This document shows positions 1 through 10,198 of a stretch of 64,000 nt of DNA, in pieces. The notes beneath the pieces are model-generated. The model worked only from the letters and a program-made list of their open reading frames with translations, made no database searches and was not told where the DNA came from. This DNA is from Terriglobia bacterium (GTDB lineage: Bacteria > Acidobacteriota > Terriglobia > Acidiferrales > UBA7541): positions 1-64,000 of the forward strand of contig JAIMAG010000001.1 of assembly GCA_023512135.1 (NCBI GenBank), in the 5' to 3' direction. The translations under genes and the position numbers were made by a program. Positions within the stretch are counted from its first letter, which is position 1. Each line of letters starts with the position of its first letter.

Positions 1-456
<456 letters not shown>

Positions 457-463
457 TAGTGAT

Positions 464-539
464 GGGGCTGTAGCTCAGCTGGGAGAGCACCTGCTTTGCA
501 AGCAGGGGGTCACCGGTTCGATCCCGGTCAGCTCCACCA
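464..539 (+). tRNA. tRNA-Ala (anticodon TGC)
   Basis: Cloverleaf with acceptor GGGGCTG pairing to CAGCTCC through one G-T wobble. The anticodon loop TTTGCAA has TGC at 497-499, the T-loop is GGTTCGATCC, and CCA is encoded. It is the second tRNA of the 16S-23S spacer, the standard partner of tRNA-Ile(GAT). Confidence 0.98.
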
Positions 540-859
540 GATTTTGTGCGTCTCAGGAAATGCTTAAAGATGGACTCCCGGTTTTCGGGGGCCGATTTTT
601 GAGCATCGCCGAATGCAAATCGGCATGTTCGATATGCCTCAGGGCATGCACTGGTCAGTATCCGGTGCGATGATATTTGACAACGAAATCGATTGGGTAA
701 ATACAAGGCTGAGCAAGGCTTTGACTTGGAAGAAAAGGCAAAGTCATGTTCAAGTTGAGTGTCTTTAGATCAAAAATAACTTTGTGGATGCATCAAAAAG
801 CGATGCAGTCACATAGGCGGTAATACCAGGTTTTAATTCCTGCATGGGATTAATTCTAT
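540..859 (+). other. tRNA-Ala-23S internal transcribed spacer
   Basis: About 320 bp of transcribed spacer, visibly more AT-rich than the tRNA and rRNA on either side. It contains no supported gene. TTTGACAAC near 677 resembles the boxA-like elements often found before 23S genes, but this is only a similarity. The last part, just before 860, should form the 5' half of the 23S processing stem. Confidence 0.6.
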
Positions 860-3802
<2,943 letters not shown>

Positions 3803-3983
3803 AAACTTTCCCGGCACCTCGCAGCCCGGCAACCATTCGGTTGCCGAATGCGAGCCACACCACGTGTCTCGAGCAGGGCCTGCGGCCGCCACCTCATTCC
3901 ATTGTTTGTTCTCTTGGCCCTGTTCCGGACCGGCGCGCTCGACCGCAGCGTCCGAGTGCACCTTGCGTCCGGCGAAACCGGTT

Positions 3984-4101
3984 TCCTGGTGGCCATACCG
4001 CGGGGGAAACACCCGTTCCCATCCCGAACACGGCAGTTAAGCCCCGCAGGGCCGATGATACTGCGCTGGAAACGGCGTGGGAAAGTAGGTCGCTGCCAGG
4101 A
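3984..4101 (+). rRNA. rrf: 5S ribosomal RNA
   Basis: The 118-nt RNA has terminal stem strands TCCTGG and CCAGGA. The conserved loop sequences CCCATCCCGAACACGG and AGTTAAGCCCC are typical of bacterial 5S. It lies 181 bp after 23S and 9 bp before the operon terminator. The 23S-5S spacer carries nothing else that I can support. Confidence 0.96.
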
Positions 4102-4110
4102 TAAAAACAA

Positions 4111-4147
4111 AAGGCTCTCGACGCCCTCGAGAGCCTTTTTCTTTTTT
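4111..4147 (+). terminator. rRNA operon terminator
   Basis: Perfect 11-bp stem, AAGGCTCTCGA paired with TCGAGAGCCTT, with a 5-nt loop CGCCC, followed by a T-rich run (TTTTT C TTTTTT). It starts nine bases after 5S and is a textbook intrinsic terminator for the rRNA transcript. Confidence 0.95.
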
Positions 4148-4365
4148 CCGTTTCGCAGCCGGTGCAGCGCGCAGCCTGAAGGAAGGGATAGAAAAAACGC
4201 TCTCGCCCTGCACCGGTTCGGCGTGGCCCGTTGCTGCGCCGCAGCCTGTCAGCCACAAAACTAGTCGAATCGTCCCAGTTAGGTTTAGTAGTCGGAGAAG
4301 GTGAAAACTTCCCCGTCTTCGCTCTCAGGGATTGCCATCCCAGTAGTTCTACACCTGACAAACGG

Positions 4366-4760
4366 CTAGTAGTCCTCCGGCTTCATCGTGGTGACGCCGG
4401 CCACCTCGTTCGGCAGCTGCCAGAGCTGGCCATCTTTCTACGTGGTACTTCTCGACGCGAAACTCGTAATTCGTGGTGACATCCTCGTCGCGATTCCTCT
4501 ATCTGACTACTTCGGGCACCGTTGAAGGACAACGAATAGAAGTGCGCTTCCGTGTAATCCGGATAGTGACGCGCGTAGTGCGTCTTGAGAGCTTCGTAGG
4601 CGTCCGACTTGATTCGATGGCAAGTGTCCTTCCCCTTGACGACGTAAGGAATCAAAATGCCGTCTTCGATTGCCTGCGGGTCGGTGTGTTCAAAAACAAC
4701 GTTTCAGAAGAGCTCCTCGAGCAGGTCGTCTAAGTTGCCGGGCACATAGATCGCCCTCAT
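4366..4760 (-). pseudogene. decayed small hypothetical gene (in-frame stop plus two frameshifts)
   Basis: Reading from the ATG at 4760 gives MRAIYVPGNLDDLLEELF, then an in-frame TGA (4704-4706). The same frame continues with a protein-like stretch (NVVFEHTDPQAIEDGILIPY and beyond, through YEALKTHYARHYPDYTEA). Sense then moves to a second frame (DVTTNYEFRVEKYHV) and to a third (DGQLWQLPNEVAGVTTMKPE), ending DY-stop. All three frames are needed to rebuild one protein of about 130 residues, so the gene is broken. I do not recognise the family with confidence. It lies 49 bp downstream of the DUF3800 gene on the same strand and may once have been co-transcribed with it. Sequencing error is the alternative, but one stop and two shifts in 400 bp makes decay more likely. 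Confidence 0.72.
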
Positions 4761-4809
4761 TCTGAACCTGGACCTACAAGCCTTTGAGACTTGGCGGTCC
4801 TTGCGGTTG

Positions 4810-5676
4810 TCAGCTTGCCTTCCTCTGCTTCGGGAGGCTACTTCGGAACTTCGACAATTCTCTCACGACAACGTCGCCGAAGGGCTTTGGCTCAACAATC
4901 AGGCCAGTGCGATGTATTCCGCCCCGTCTATTTCGCAGGCGCTCCATAACAGGCGGAAAGAATTTTTGGACGCGCTGGAGATTTTGGCCCGTGAAACACC
5001 AGCGGAGGAAGTCTGTGCTTGCACCGACGACGATGTCTGCAAGGCCTAGAAACGGGTCGTGGACCGTGCTCCCACAAACGATCTGTGAGAAGAACCCTTT
5101 CTTCCGGAGTTCTCCGCATGTGTACCGGTTGTTGTATTCATCGCGCCCGAAGTGATAAGCCCGATGGTAAAGGTCGAAGTAAGTCTTTTTGAATTCCTGT
5201 CCCGGCCAATCGAGAACGACGAGAATATGAAAGTCCTTCTCGGTCGAGTGTCCAGGCATCTCAAGACCAAGCCGCTGCAGCATATTTGTAAGTGCCCATC
5301 CGTGAAATTGACTTGCCCTCTGGCCGTGCTTCAGGTGCGGCGCTGCCCAGGCACAAATAATCGTCTCTGCATCGAATTCATTCAGACACCCCAACATTTC
5401 CAGCCTGAAGTCATCTGTTCTTTTGAGAACCTCCCTATAAAGATGGCCGTGTCTGTAAGTCTTGTAGAGCCGCTCAACGGCTCTGTCGCAAAAGTTCCAT
5501 TTTATTGGAAGATGAGGATGCCTTGTGTACTTTTTGCGGATCTCGTAAATGCGATTCTCAAATTCCTTCAGCCTCGGTCCTTTAAAATAGAAACCACCGA
5601 AGACAAAGACATCCTTCCGTCCAGGTCCTTCCCGTCCGCTTGCGAAGCTGTTATCATCCCCGAAAAAGTACCACAA
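4810..5676 (-). CDS. DUF3800 domain-containing protein
   Basis: Protein of 288 residues starting at TTG, chosen because GAGGAG sits six bases upstream. The N-terminus YFFGDDNSF matches the acidic RNase H-like opening strand of DUF3800 proteins (usually YxDESG). The C-terminal GLADIVVGASTDF is the family's LADxVaGA helix, and the middle strand VVLDWPG is also compatible. Family members are predicted RNase H-fold nucleases of unknown substrate, often found in mobile or defence-related regions. Here it is followed by a decayed gene and preceded by about 900 bp of broken coding fragments, which fits an accessory island. Catalytic competence is unknown because the usual DES motif reads GDDN. Confidence 0.75.
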   Translation of the reverse strand: MWYFFGDDNSFASGREGPGRKDVFVFGGFYFKGPRLKEFENRIYEIRKKYTRHPHLPIKWNFCDRAVERLYKTYRHGHLYREVLKRTDDFRLEMLGCLNEFDAETIICAWAAPHLKHGQRASQFHGWALTNMLQRLGLEMPGHSTEKDFHILVVLDWPGQEFKKTYFDLYHRAYHFGRDEYNNRYTCGELRKKGFFSQIVCGSTVHDPFLGLADIVVGASTDFLRWCFTGQNLQRVQKFFPPVMERLRNRRGGIHRTGLIVEPKPFGDVVVRELSKFRSSLPKQRKAS

Positions 5677-5703
5677 TGTTGACTCCTCATTTAAGGCTGG
5701 CTC

Positions 5704-5793
5704 CTATAGGGTCTCTTTTGCCAGCATGGTAACATAGTTCTCAAACCCGCCGGGGGCCAGGCGCTCGTAGCCTGTGACCACTTTGTAGAGCAT
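5704..5793 (-). pseudogene. C-terminal fragment of an unidentified gene
   Basis: From the ATG at 5793 the frame reads MLYKVVTGYERLAPGGFENY, then nine more residues to a stop at 5704-5706. It looks like the true C-terminus of a protein. The same frame is closed by TAA just upstream, while coding-like sequence (FVRLQLKAGHAL) continues in another frame. The rest of the gene is therefore lost or frameshifted. Family unknown. Confidence 0.4.
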
Positions 5794-5852
5794 GTCCGGC
5801 CTTTAGTTGAAGCCTGACAAAGGCAAACAGCGGTGCTCGGGCCGAGCTCGGG

Positions 5853-5946
5853 TAGAGTTCGGGGTGCAAATTCTATTTCGGAAGGCTGGGCCGAAGGGCA
5901 CGAACCGGGAAGCGCGCTAGAGTTTGGGGCGCAAATTTTTCTTTCG
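5853..5946 (+). repeat. imperfect direct repeat pair (about 28 bp, 65 bp apart)
   Basis: Two copies, 5853-5880 and 5918-5946, share the pattern TAGAGTT(C/T)GGGG(T/C)GCAAATT followed by TTTCG, with a few substitutions and a one-base length difference. Translated in the same relative frame they give related peptides (VEFGVQILFRK and LEFGAQIFLSR). The repeat therefore looks like a duplicated coding fragment rather than a recombination site. Confidence 0.6.
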
Positions 5947-6136
5947 AGAGGAGAGCGGCTGCTGAGGAACACCTACCAGAGCAGGATGAGCAACCCCGCA
6001 AGTTCGAGGTGGTGGGAGGCCGGGAGTGGGCAGTGCGGTTGTCGTTCTGCCGGCAGAGGTGTGGGAGCAGTTGCGGGCGCGGGTCGAGCAGTTGGCCGGG
6101 GAAGCAGGGCGGAAAATACAGCTTGGGATAGACTGA
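5946..6136 (+). pseudogene. frameshifted C-terminal gene remnant
   Basis: Frame one reads ERRAAAEEHLPEQDEQPRKF, then EVVGGREWAVRLS. Near 6036 the sense passes to a second frame that reads VVVLPAEVWEQLRARVEQLA, then GEAGRKIQLGID and a stop. Together they look like the last 60 or so residues of one protein split by a frameshift. No start codon with a ribosome binding site is visible. The preceding repeat copy runs straight into it. Family not recognised. Confidence 0.5.
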
Positions 6137-6231
6137 AAATCACCTGTCCTTAGAACCTGCTGCACAACCCACCGCAAGAAGATCGTCAGGCAGGCAATAG
6201 AAAAGAACGCCGGGAGATTGGTAACGAGCGG

Positions 6232-6420
6232 TCACAGCGGACCGCGAGCTGGCGGAAACTGCCCGGTCAGGCGATGGTGCGTGCCATGATCGAGCACCGC
6301 CGCTAACAGCGCAGCGGCCGGCCATCCGAGCTACGGGAATGAAGCGGTTGAGCGCTGGGTGCAATCTGCTGAATACGCCAGCGAGCCAACTGCTCCCGCA
6401 ACGGATTGCTGTCGCATCCG
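6232..6420 (-). pseudogene. coding-like fragments in two frames
   Basis: One frame gives NPLREQLARWRIQQIAPSAQ. An overlapping frame then gives AAALLAAVLDHGTHHRLTGQ followed by FPPARGPL and a stop at 6232-6234. Both have protein-like composition, but neither has a start site, and they must be joined by a frameshift. It is likely a further relic in the decayed stretch between the DUF3800 gene and the CxxC gene. I cannot name the source family. Confidence 0.3.
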
Positions 6421-6510
6421 CCACCGGCGACCACCCGCTCGGGCGGGGGAGCGGACGGTTACCAGCGTTGTCTCTCTGCGTGTTCCGCAGCGCATGGCGG
6501 AAGAACGAAA

Positions 6511-6544
6511 AAGGCGCCGCCACGGTGATCTGTGACGGCGCCTT
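6511..6544 (-). terminator. intrinsic terminator of the small CxxC gene
   Basis: On the minus strand AAGGCGCCGTCAC pairs with GTGGCGGCGCCTT (13 bp, one G-T wobble) around an 8-nt loop, and is followed by TTTCGTT. It begins 28 bp after the stop of the minus-strand small gene, in the correct orientation to end it. Confidence 0.75.
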
Positions 6545-6571
6545 GTTGCCCCCCGCAGAGAAAACCTGCTG

Positions 6572-6811
6572 TCAATGAGTGTGCGAGCCGCGCTTGCTGT
6601 TCGTCGAACTGCGCGGGGCCGGCTCGGTGGTTCGCCGGCGGGCGGGCGTCCTTTCCGGCTGTTCGCGCGCGGCCATCTCGGTGAGCCGCGGCACCTGCCA
6701 CAGCGAATGGATCAGGCGGTCGAGCTCGCGTTCGACCTCGGCGGCCAGCGCGGTGGTCGAGCGGAAGCAGTGCGGGCAGATCAGAAACACGTGTTGTTCA
6801 CGGCGCGGCAT
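6572..6811 (-). CDS. small CxxC-containing hypothetical protein (79 aa)
   Basis: Begins MPRREQHVFLICPHCFRSTT. CPHC (residues 12-15) is a single CxxC knuckle, followed by a helix-rich region (ALAAEVERELDRLIHSLWQV) and a basic, Pro/Thr/Ser-rich tail. It has no signal peptide or membrane segment. GGATGAG precedes the ATG at close spacing. A strong terminator follows in the right orientation, and the divergent region upstream holds an inverted repeat shared with the ribbon-helix-helix-like gene. It could be a small nucleic-acid-binding protein that binds zinc as a dimer. Family not recognised. Confidence 0.55.
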   Translation of the reverse strand: MPRREQHVFLICPHCFRSTTALAAEVERELDRLIHSLWQVPRLTEMAAREQPERTPARRRTTEPAPRSSTNSKRGSHTH

Positions 6812-6871
6812 AAGCTCATCCGTGCGGGGCGGCGCCGAAGCGGCTGTGGATAATCGGCGGGCTAAACATAG

Positions 6872-6915
6872 TGTATCGTTTCCATTATATGAATGTACGG
6901 TCTGCATACGATACA
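6872..6915. promoter_or_regulatory. inverted repeat in divergent promoter region (candidate operator)
   Basis: TGTATCG (6872-6878) is exactly complementary to CGATACA (6909-6915), with a 30-bp AT-rich spacer containing CATTATATGAATG. It lies between two divergent small genes, one of which looks like a ribbon-helix-helix DNA-binding protein, so autoregulation is plausible. The right arm falls inside the longest reading of that gene, which hints that translation may start later. A consensus DnaA box (TGTGGATAA, 6845-6853) is close by. Confidence 0.35.
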
Positions 6916-7315
6916 AGATGTACACAGGCTTGTCAAGGCTTTCGCCGGCGTGCCAGACTGCTTCGTGCCCCTGAAAACACGCAGAGAAATCAGCTACCCG
7001 CTCAGCTTCCGCGTGCCGCTGTCCCAGGTGGAAGAAATCGATGCCGCGGCGGCCCGGGAGAAACGCAAGCGCCGCAGTGACCTGTTGGAAGCGATCTGGG
7101 AGGTGGCCTGGGCCGAGTACAAACGGGCCGGATCGCTCGAGGCGTATGCTTCCGGGCGTCGCGGGCGGGGCTACACGCGGCGCGTCTCGGAAGAATTGCA
7201 GGACCAGATCTTCACCGCGGTGGAGCTGATTCTGGAGCGCGCCCCTTCGGCGGTCATCGAAGAGCTGGCCCGCAAGCTGACCCAGTGGGCCGGAAAATAC
7301 GGGAGCCGACGCTAG
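6893..7315 (+). CDS. ribbon-helix-helix-like DNA-binding protein
   Basis: Up to 140 residues. The stretch YPLSFRVPLSQVEEIDAAAA looks like the beta strand and first helix of a ribbon-helix-helix fold. The following KRKRRSDLLEAIWEVAWAEY would be the second helix. A basic loop (SGRRGRGYTRR) and a long C-terminal helix come next. The ATG at 6893 gives the longest form, but the first 25 residues are not family-like. A GTG at 6965 would start just before the strand (VPLKTRREISYPLSF). I cannot decide between them because neither has a clear ribosome binding site. It is divergent from the CxxC gene, with a candidate operator between them. The role is inferred to be a small regulator, perhaps from a plasmid-like or toxin-antitoxin-like cassette; no toxin partner is evident. 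Confidence 0.55.
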   Translation: MYGLHTIQDVHRLVKAFAGVPDCFVPLKTRREISYPLSFRVPLSQVEEIDAAAAREKRKRRSDLLEAIWEVAWAEYKRAGSLEAYASGRRGRGYTRRVSEELQDQIFTAVELILERAPSAVIEELARKLTQWAGKYGSRR

Positions 7316-7404
7316 CCAGTTTTTCTTCCTCCGTTCCCTTCCCCCACCAGACATCACCGACTCGAGCGGCGGGCCGGTTTCTGCGGCGCGAGGCCGCACG
7401 AAGC

Positions 7405-8121
7405 CTAGCCGGCCGGCCCGGCATCCGGATGGCGTTTGCCCAGACGCGCGAGGGCGCGGAGGCGGCTGCGCAGGTGGGAGCGCGGCAGAACCTTTTTTCT
7501 CACGAGCTGGTGAAGGAAGTCTTCGGCGGTCAGCAGTCCCTTCGACCAGTTGCAGACCGCACAGCAGGCAACCAGGTTGTCGGCGCGATCGGAGCCGCCG
7601 CGGGCCAGCGGCACGACATGGTCGAGCGTCCATTCATTTCGCTGCAGCCGCCGCAGGCAGTAGAAGCAGCGGCCAGCTTCGCGGCGGAGGATGCGCGTGC
7701 GGAATTCGAAGGTGTAGATGAGGTCGGTGCGTTGCCAGGCGCGCGGCTGGCCTGCGGCATCGCGGGCGGGGCTCTGCGGGGCGAAGGCCAGTCGTTCCGC
7801 GCGCGGCAGGCGTGCCCAGCGGCGCGCGATTTCGTCCGGGAGATAGACTTCCACGCGCGTGCCCCGGCGGCCACGGCTCAGGAACCGGATGCAGCGTTTG
7901 CGCGCCAGCACCCGGAGATAGAAACGTGCCGTTGCCGTGGACAAGCCGGTGATGGCCGCCATGCGTCGTCGGGAGATGTACGCGGTGCGATGGCCGAGAA
8001 GGTGGGAGACCCGCACCAGGTGGTAATAGAGCGCACGCTCCGGCGTCGTGAGCCGCAGCGTGGGGTTCAGCCAGTCCTCGACCGCCATCCAAACCCGCGC
8101 CACGTGAAACTGTGCGTGCAT
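7405..8121 (-). CDS. winged-helix HNH endonuclease
   Basis: 238 residues. Residues 25-95 look like a winged helix-turn-helix (RRRMAAITGLSTATARFYLR, followed by basic strands), a likely DNA-reading domain. Residues 150-200 form the HNH nuclease. Two zinc knuckles, C152-x2-C155 and C187-x2-C190, surround the beta-beta-alpha metal motif with D167-H168 (LDHVVPLARGGS) and N191 of CNWSKG. This is the McrA/5-methylcytosine-restriction-like class of HNH proteins, which nick or cut double-stranded DNA. It lies 203 bp downstream of the HEPN-like gene on the same strand, within the accessory stretch. A defence or mobile-element function is inferred, not shown. All key HNH residues are intact. Confidence 0.85.
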   Translation of the reverse strand: MHAQFHVARVWMAVEDWLNPTLRLTTPERALYYHLVRVSHLLGHRTAYISRRRMAAITGLSTATARFYLRVLARKRCIRFLSRGRRGTRVEVYLPDEIARRWARLPRAERLAFAPQSPARDAAGQPRAWQRTDLIYTFEFRTRILRREAGRCFYCLRRLQRNEWTLDHVVPLARGGSDRADNLVACCAVCNWSKGLLTAEDFLHQLVRKKVLPRSHLRSRLRALARLGKRHPDAGPAG

Positions 8122-8324
8122 GTCCGATTTTGGAAGGAGTCCAGCGTGCAGGATGCGGCGCGAGCCGTGGCCCGCGGGCCCACGCCATACATTACCAATA
8201 TAGCAAACCGGAGCGGGGGATTATTCACTGCGCGCAAGATTTTTCTCTTTCCGTTTCTGCAGGTTAGCCGGATCCGAGGGCGCTGGCCTCTTGACAAGCA
8301 GCGGGGAAAGCAACGCGCAATCGG

Positions 8325-9296
8325 TTATTCCCAGTGCGAGCAGATGGACTCGATCCAGTCGATCATCACTTCGACTTCTTCGGGGGTGGGGCGGGTGCCG
8401 GCATGGACCGCTTTGTTGCGGATTTCCCAGATGCGCTGGAGCTCGACGCGTTCCGCCGCAGTGATGTGGCCCTCGCGGGCCAGCGCATCCAGCAGTCCCA
8501 GCACGGCGCCCTTCCGGCTGGCCAGGGCCTGGCGAAAGTATTTCCGCGCGGCGGCAGAGAGCAGACGTTCGTATTCTTCGGCGGCAATTTTTCCGGCCAG
8601 GTTGGCGTCCTCTTCGAGCAGGATGCGGGCGAGCTCCAGCGGGCCGTAGCTGCGGAGGAAGGGACGGAGCACCTGAGCGGCGCGGCGGCGCTGCACCCAC
8701 AGGTCGCGCTCGAACGCGCCGCGAGCCCGTTCGACCTGCGCGGCGTCGTCGCTGTGGCGGACAATCTGGTCGTAGGTCCACAGGGCCATTTCGGTTTCGG
8801 CCACCGAAGCGAGCCCGAAATGCTGCTGCCAGGCGCGCAGCTCCTCGCAGAAGGCCAGATAGGCTTCCACGGCGGTGGCGCCGTGCACCATCAGCAGATG
8901 CGCGACCGGTGTGCTGAAGATGGCGAACTGCTGCGGATGCACGAACCGGAGCACAATCGAGACCACGCCAATGTTGTGAAACACAACGAGCAATTGCTCG
9001 ACGAGCAACTGCGGGTCTTGCTGGCTTTTCAGCGGGCCCAGGTAGAGCCGCTGCTTCAGCGCCCGGTCCAGCTCTTTTTCCGGGGGGATAGGCCAGTAGC
9101 GACGCAGCGGCGTGTGTTCCGGATCAAAAATGGTGAGCACATCGCGAGCCACCAGCCAGCGCTGACCGGTGCGCAGCGGCTCCAAGCGTTTTTCCAGACG
9201 CGCGAAATTGTAGCTGCGCCCGAACTTTTGTCTGCAGACTTCGGGGAACTGATCGCGGTAGTCGGAAAGCGGGAACGCTGCCGTCGTGCTGCGCAT
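8325..9296 (-). CDS. protein with C-terminal HEPN-like Rx4H motif
   Basis: 323 residues. An ATG nine codons further upstream is possible, but the one at 9296 has GGAGGAAG directly upstream and is preferred. The protein is largely helical with no signal peptide. Residues 90-180 (FHNIGVVSIVLRFVHPQQFA onwards) form a conserved-looking domain that I cannot name. The C-terminus ELQRIWEIRNKAVHAG has R293 and H298 in an Rx4H arrangement, followed by an acidic helix (PEEVEVMIDWIE). Rx4-6H is the signature of HEPN domains, many of which are RNases in toxin-antitoxin and phage-defence systems. Others are inactive or DUF4145-like, and the fold should be checked. Its neighbour on the same strand is an HNH nuclease. 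Confidence 0.6.
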   Translation of the reverse strand: MRSTTAAFPLSDYRDQFPEVCRQKFGRSYNFARLEKRLEPLRTGQRWLVARDVLTIFDPEHTPLRRYWPIPPEKELDRALKQRLYLGPLKSQQDPQLLVEQLLVVFHNIGVVSIVLRFVHPQQFAIFSTPVAHLLMVHGATAVEAYLAFCEELRAWQQHFGLASVAETEMALWTYDQIVRHSDDAAQVERARGAFERDLWVQRRRAAQVLRPFLRSYGPLELARILLEEDANLAGKIAAEEYERLLSAAARKYFRQALASRKGAVLGLLDALAREGHITAAERVELQRIWEIRNKAVHAGTRPTPEEVEVMIDWIESICSHWE

Positions 9297-9399
9297 CGCT
9301 TCTTCCTCCGGAAAGGGCGGCACCGGCGGGGTACCGCAACGGGGGCGAGCCGGATGCTAACACCGTCAGGGGCGCAGCAGCCAGACTGGGATGGTGGGG

Positions 9400-10164
9400 C
9401 TACTGGCGGCGCTCGTCGCGCTCGATACGGCCGTCGCGCAAGTGAATGATGCGGTGGGCGTGGGCGGCAATATCGTGCTCGTGGGTGACCAGGATGATCG
9501 TGTTGCCGCGGCGGTGCAGCTCATCGAACAGCGCCATGATTTCGGCGCCGGTCTGCGAGTCGAGGTTGCCGGTCGGCTCATCGGCCAGCAGGATTGAAGG
9601 GGAGTTGACCAGAGCGCGGGCAATGGCCACGCGCTGGCGCTGACCGCCGGAGAGTTCATTCGGGCGGTGGTGCATGCGGTCGGCCAGGCCGACGATTTCC
9701 AGGGCGCGGCGGGCCCGTTCGAGCCGTTCGGCGGCGGGCGTGCCGTTGTAGATCAGGGGCAGCTCGACGTTGTGCAGAGCGGTGGCACGCGGCAGCAGAT
9801 TGAAGGTCTGAAAGACGAAACCAATTTCCTTGTTGCGGATGTAGGCCAGCTCGTCGTCGTCGAGTTCACTGACCAGCCGACCGGCCAGCCAGTACCGTCC
9901 GCGGGTGGGCGTATCCAGACAGCCGATCAGGTTCATCAGCGTAGATTTTCCCGAACCGGAAGGGCCCATGATGGCCACGTATTCGCCCTTGCGGATTTCC
10001 AGGTCAACGCCGCGGAGCGCGTGGACCGGCTCCGCACCCATCTCGTACGTTTTCCAGAGCCCTTCGGTGCGGATGACGATGCCCCGCTCGACCAGGTCCG
10101 GACGGAACGCTGCCGGAGTCGTTTCCACTTCCATGCTGGCTGCTCTCTCTGTGCTCATCGGCAT
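9400..10164 (-). CDS. ABC exporter ATPase, MacB/LolD family
   Basis: 254 residues. All ATPase motifs are intact: Walker [10 protein letters not shown] (67-75), Q-loop [10 protein letters not shown] (117-126), signature LSGGQ (171-175), Walker B ILLADEP (191-197) and the switch histidine in THEHD (H228). The N-terminal [20 protein letters not shown] is typical of the LolCDE/MacB/FtsE group. It powers export or extraction from the inner membrane by partner permeases. ATG codons at 10164 and 10158 are both possible; AAGAG precedes the first. It is 34 bp after the fusion-protein gene and clearly in an operon with it, but no permease gene follows. The likely partners are the two MacB-type permeases at 52.7-55.3 kb. 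Confidence 0.9.
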   Translation of the reverse strand: MPMSTERAASMEVETTPAAFRPDLVERGIVIRTEGLWKTYEMGAEPVHALRGVDLEIRKGEYVAIMGPSGSGKSTLMNLIGCLDTPTRGRYWLAGRLVSELDDDELAYIRNKEIGFVFQTFNLLPRATALHNVELPLIYNGTPAAERLERARRALEIVGLADRMHHRPNELSGGQRQRVAIARALVNSPSILLADEPTGNLDSQTGAEIMALFDELHRRGNTIILVTHEHDIAAHAHRIIHLRDGRIERDERRQ

Positions 10165-10198
10165 TCTCTTAGACGCGCCAGGCGCGAGAACGGCTGGG

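Noticed and set aside
6845-6853. consensus DnaA box TGTGGATAA as part of a replication origin
   Set aside because: Only one box is present, with no cluster, no AT-rich unwinding element and no dnaA nearby.
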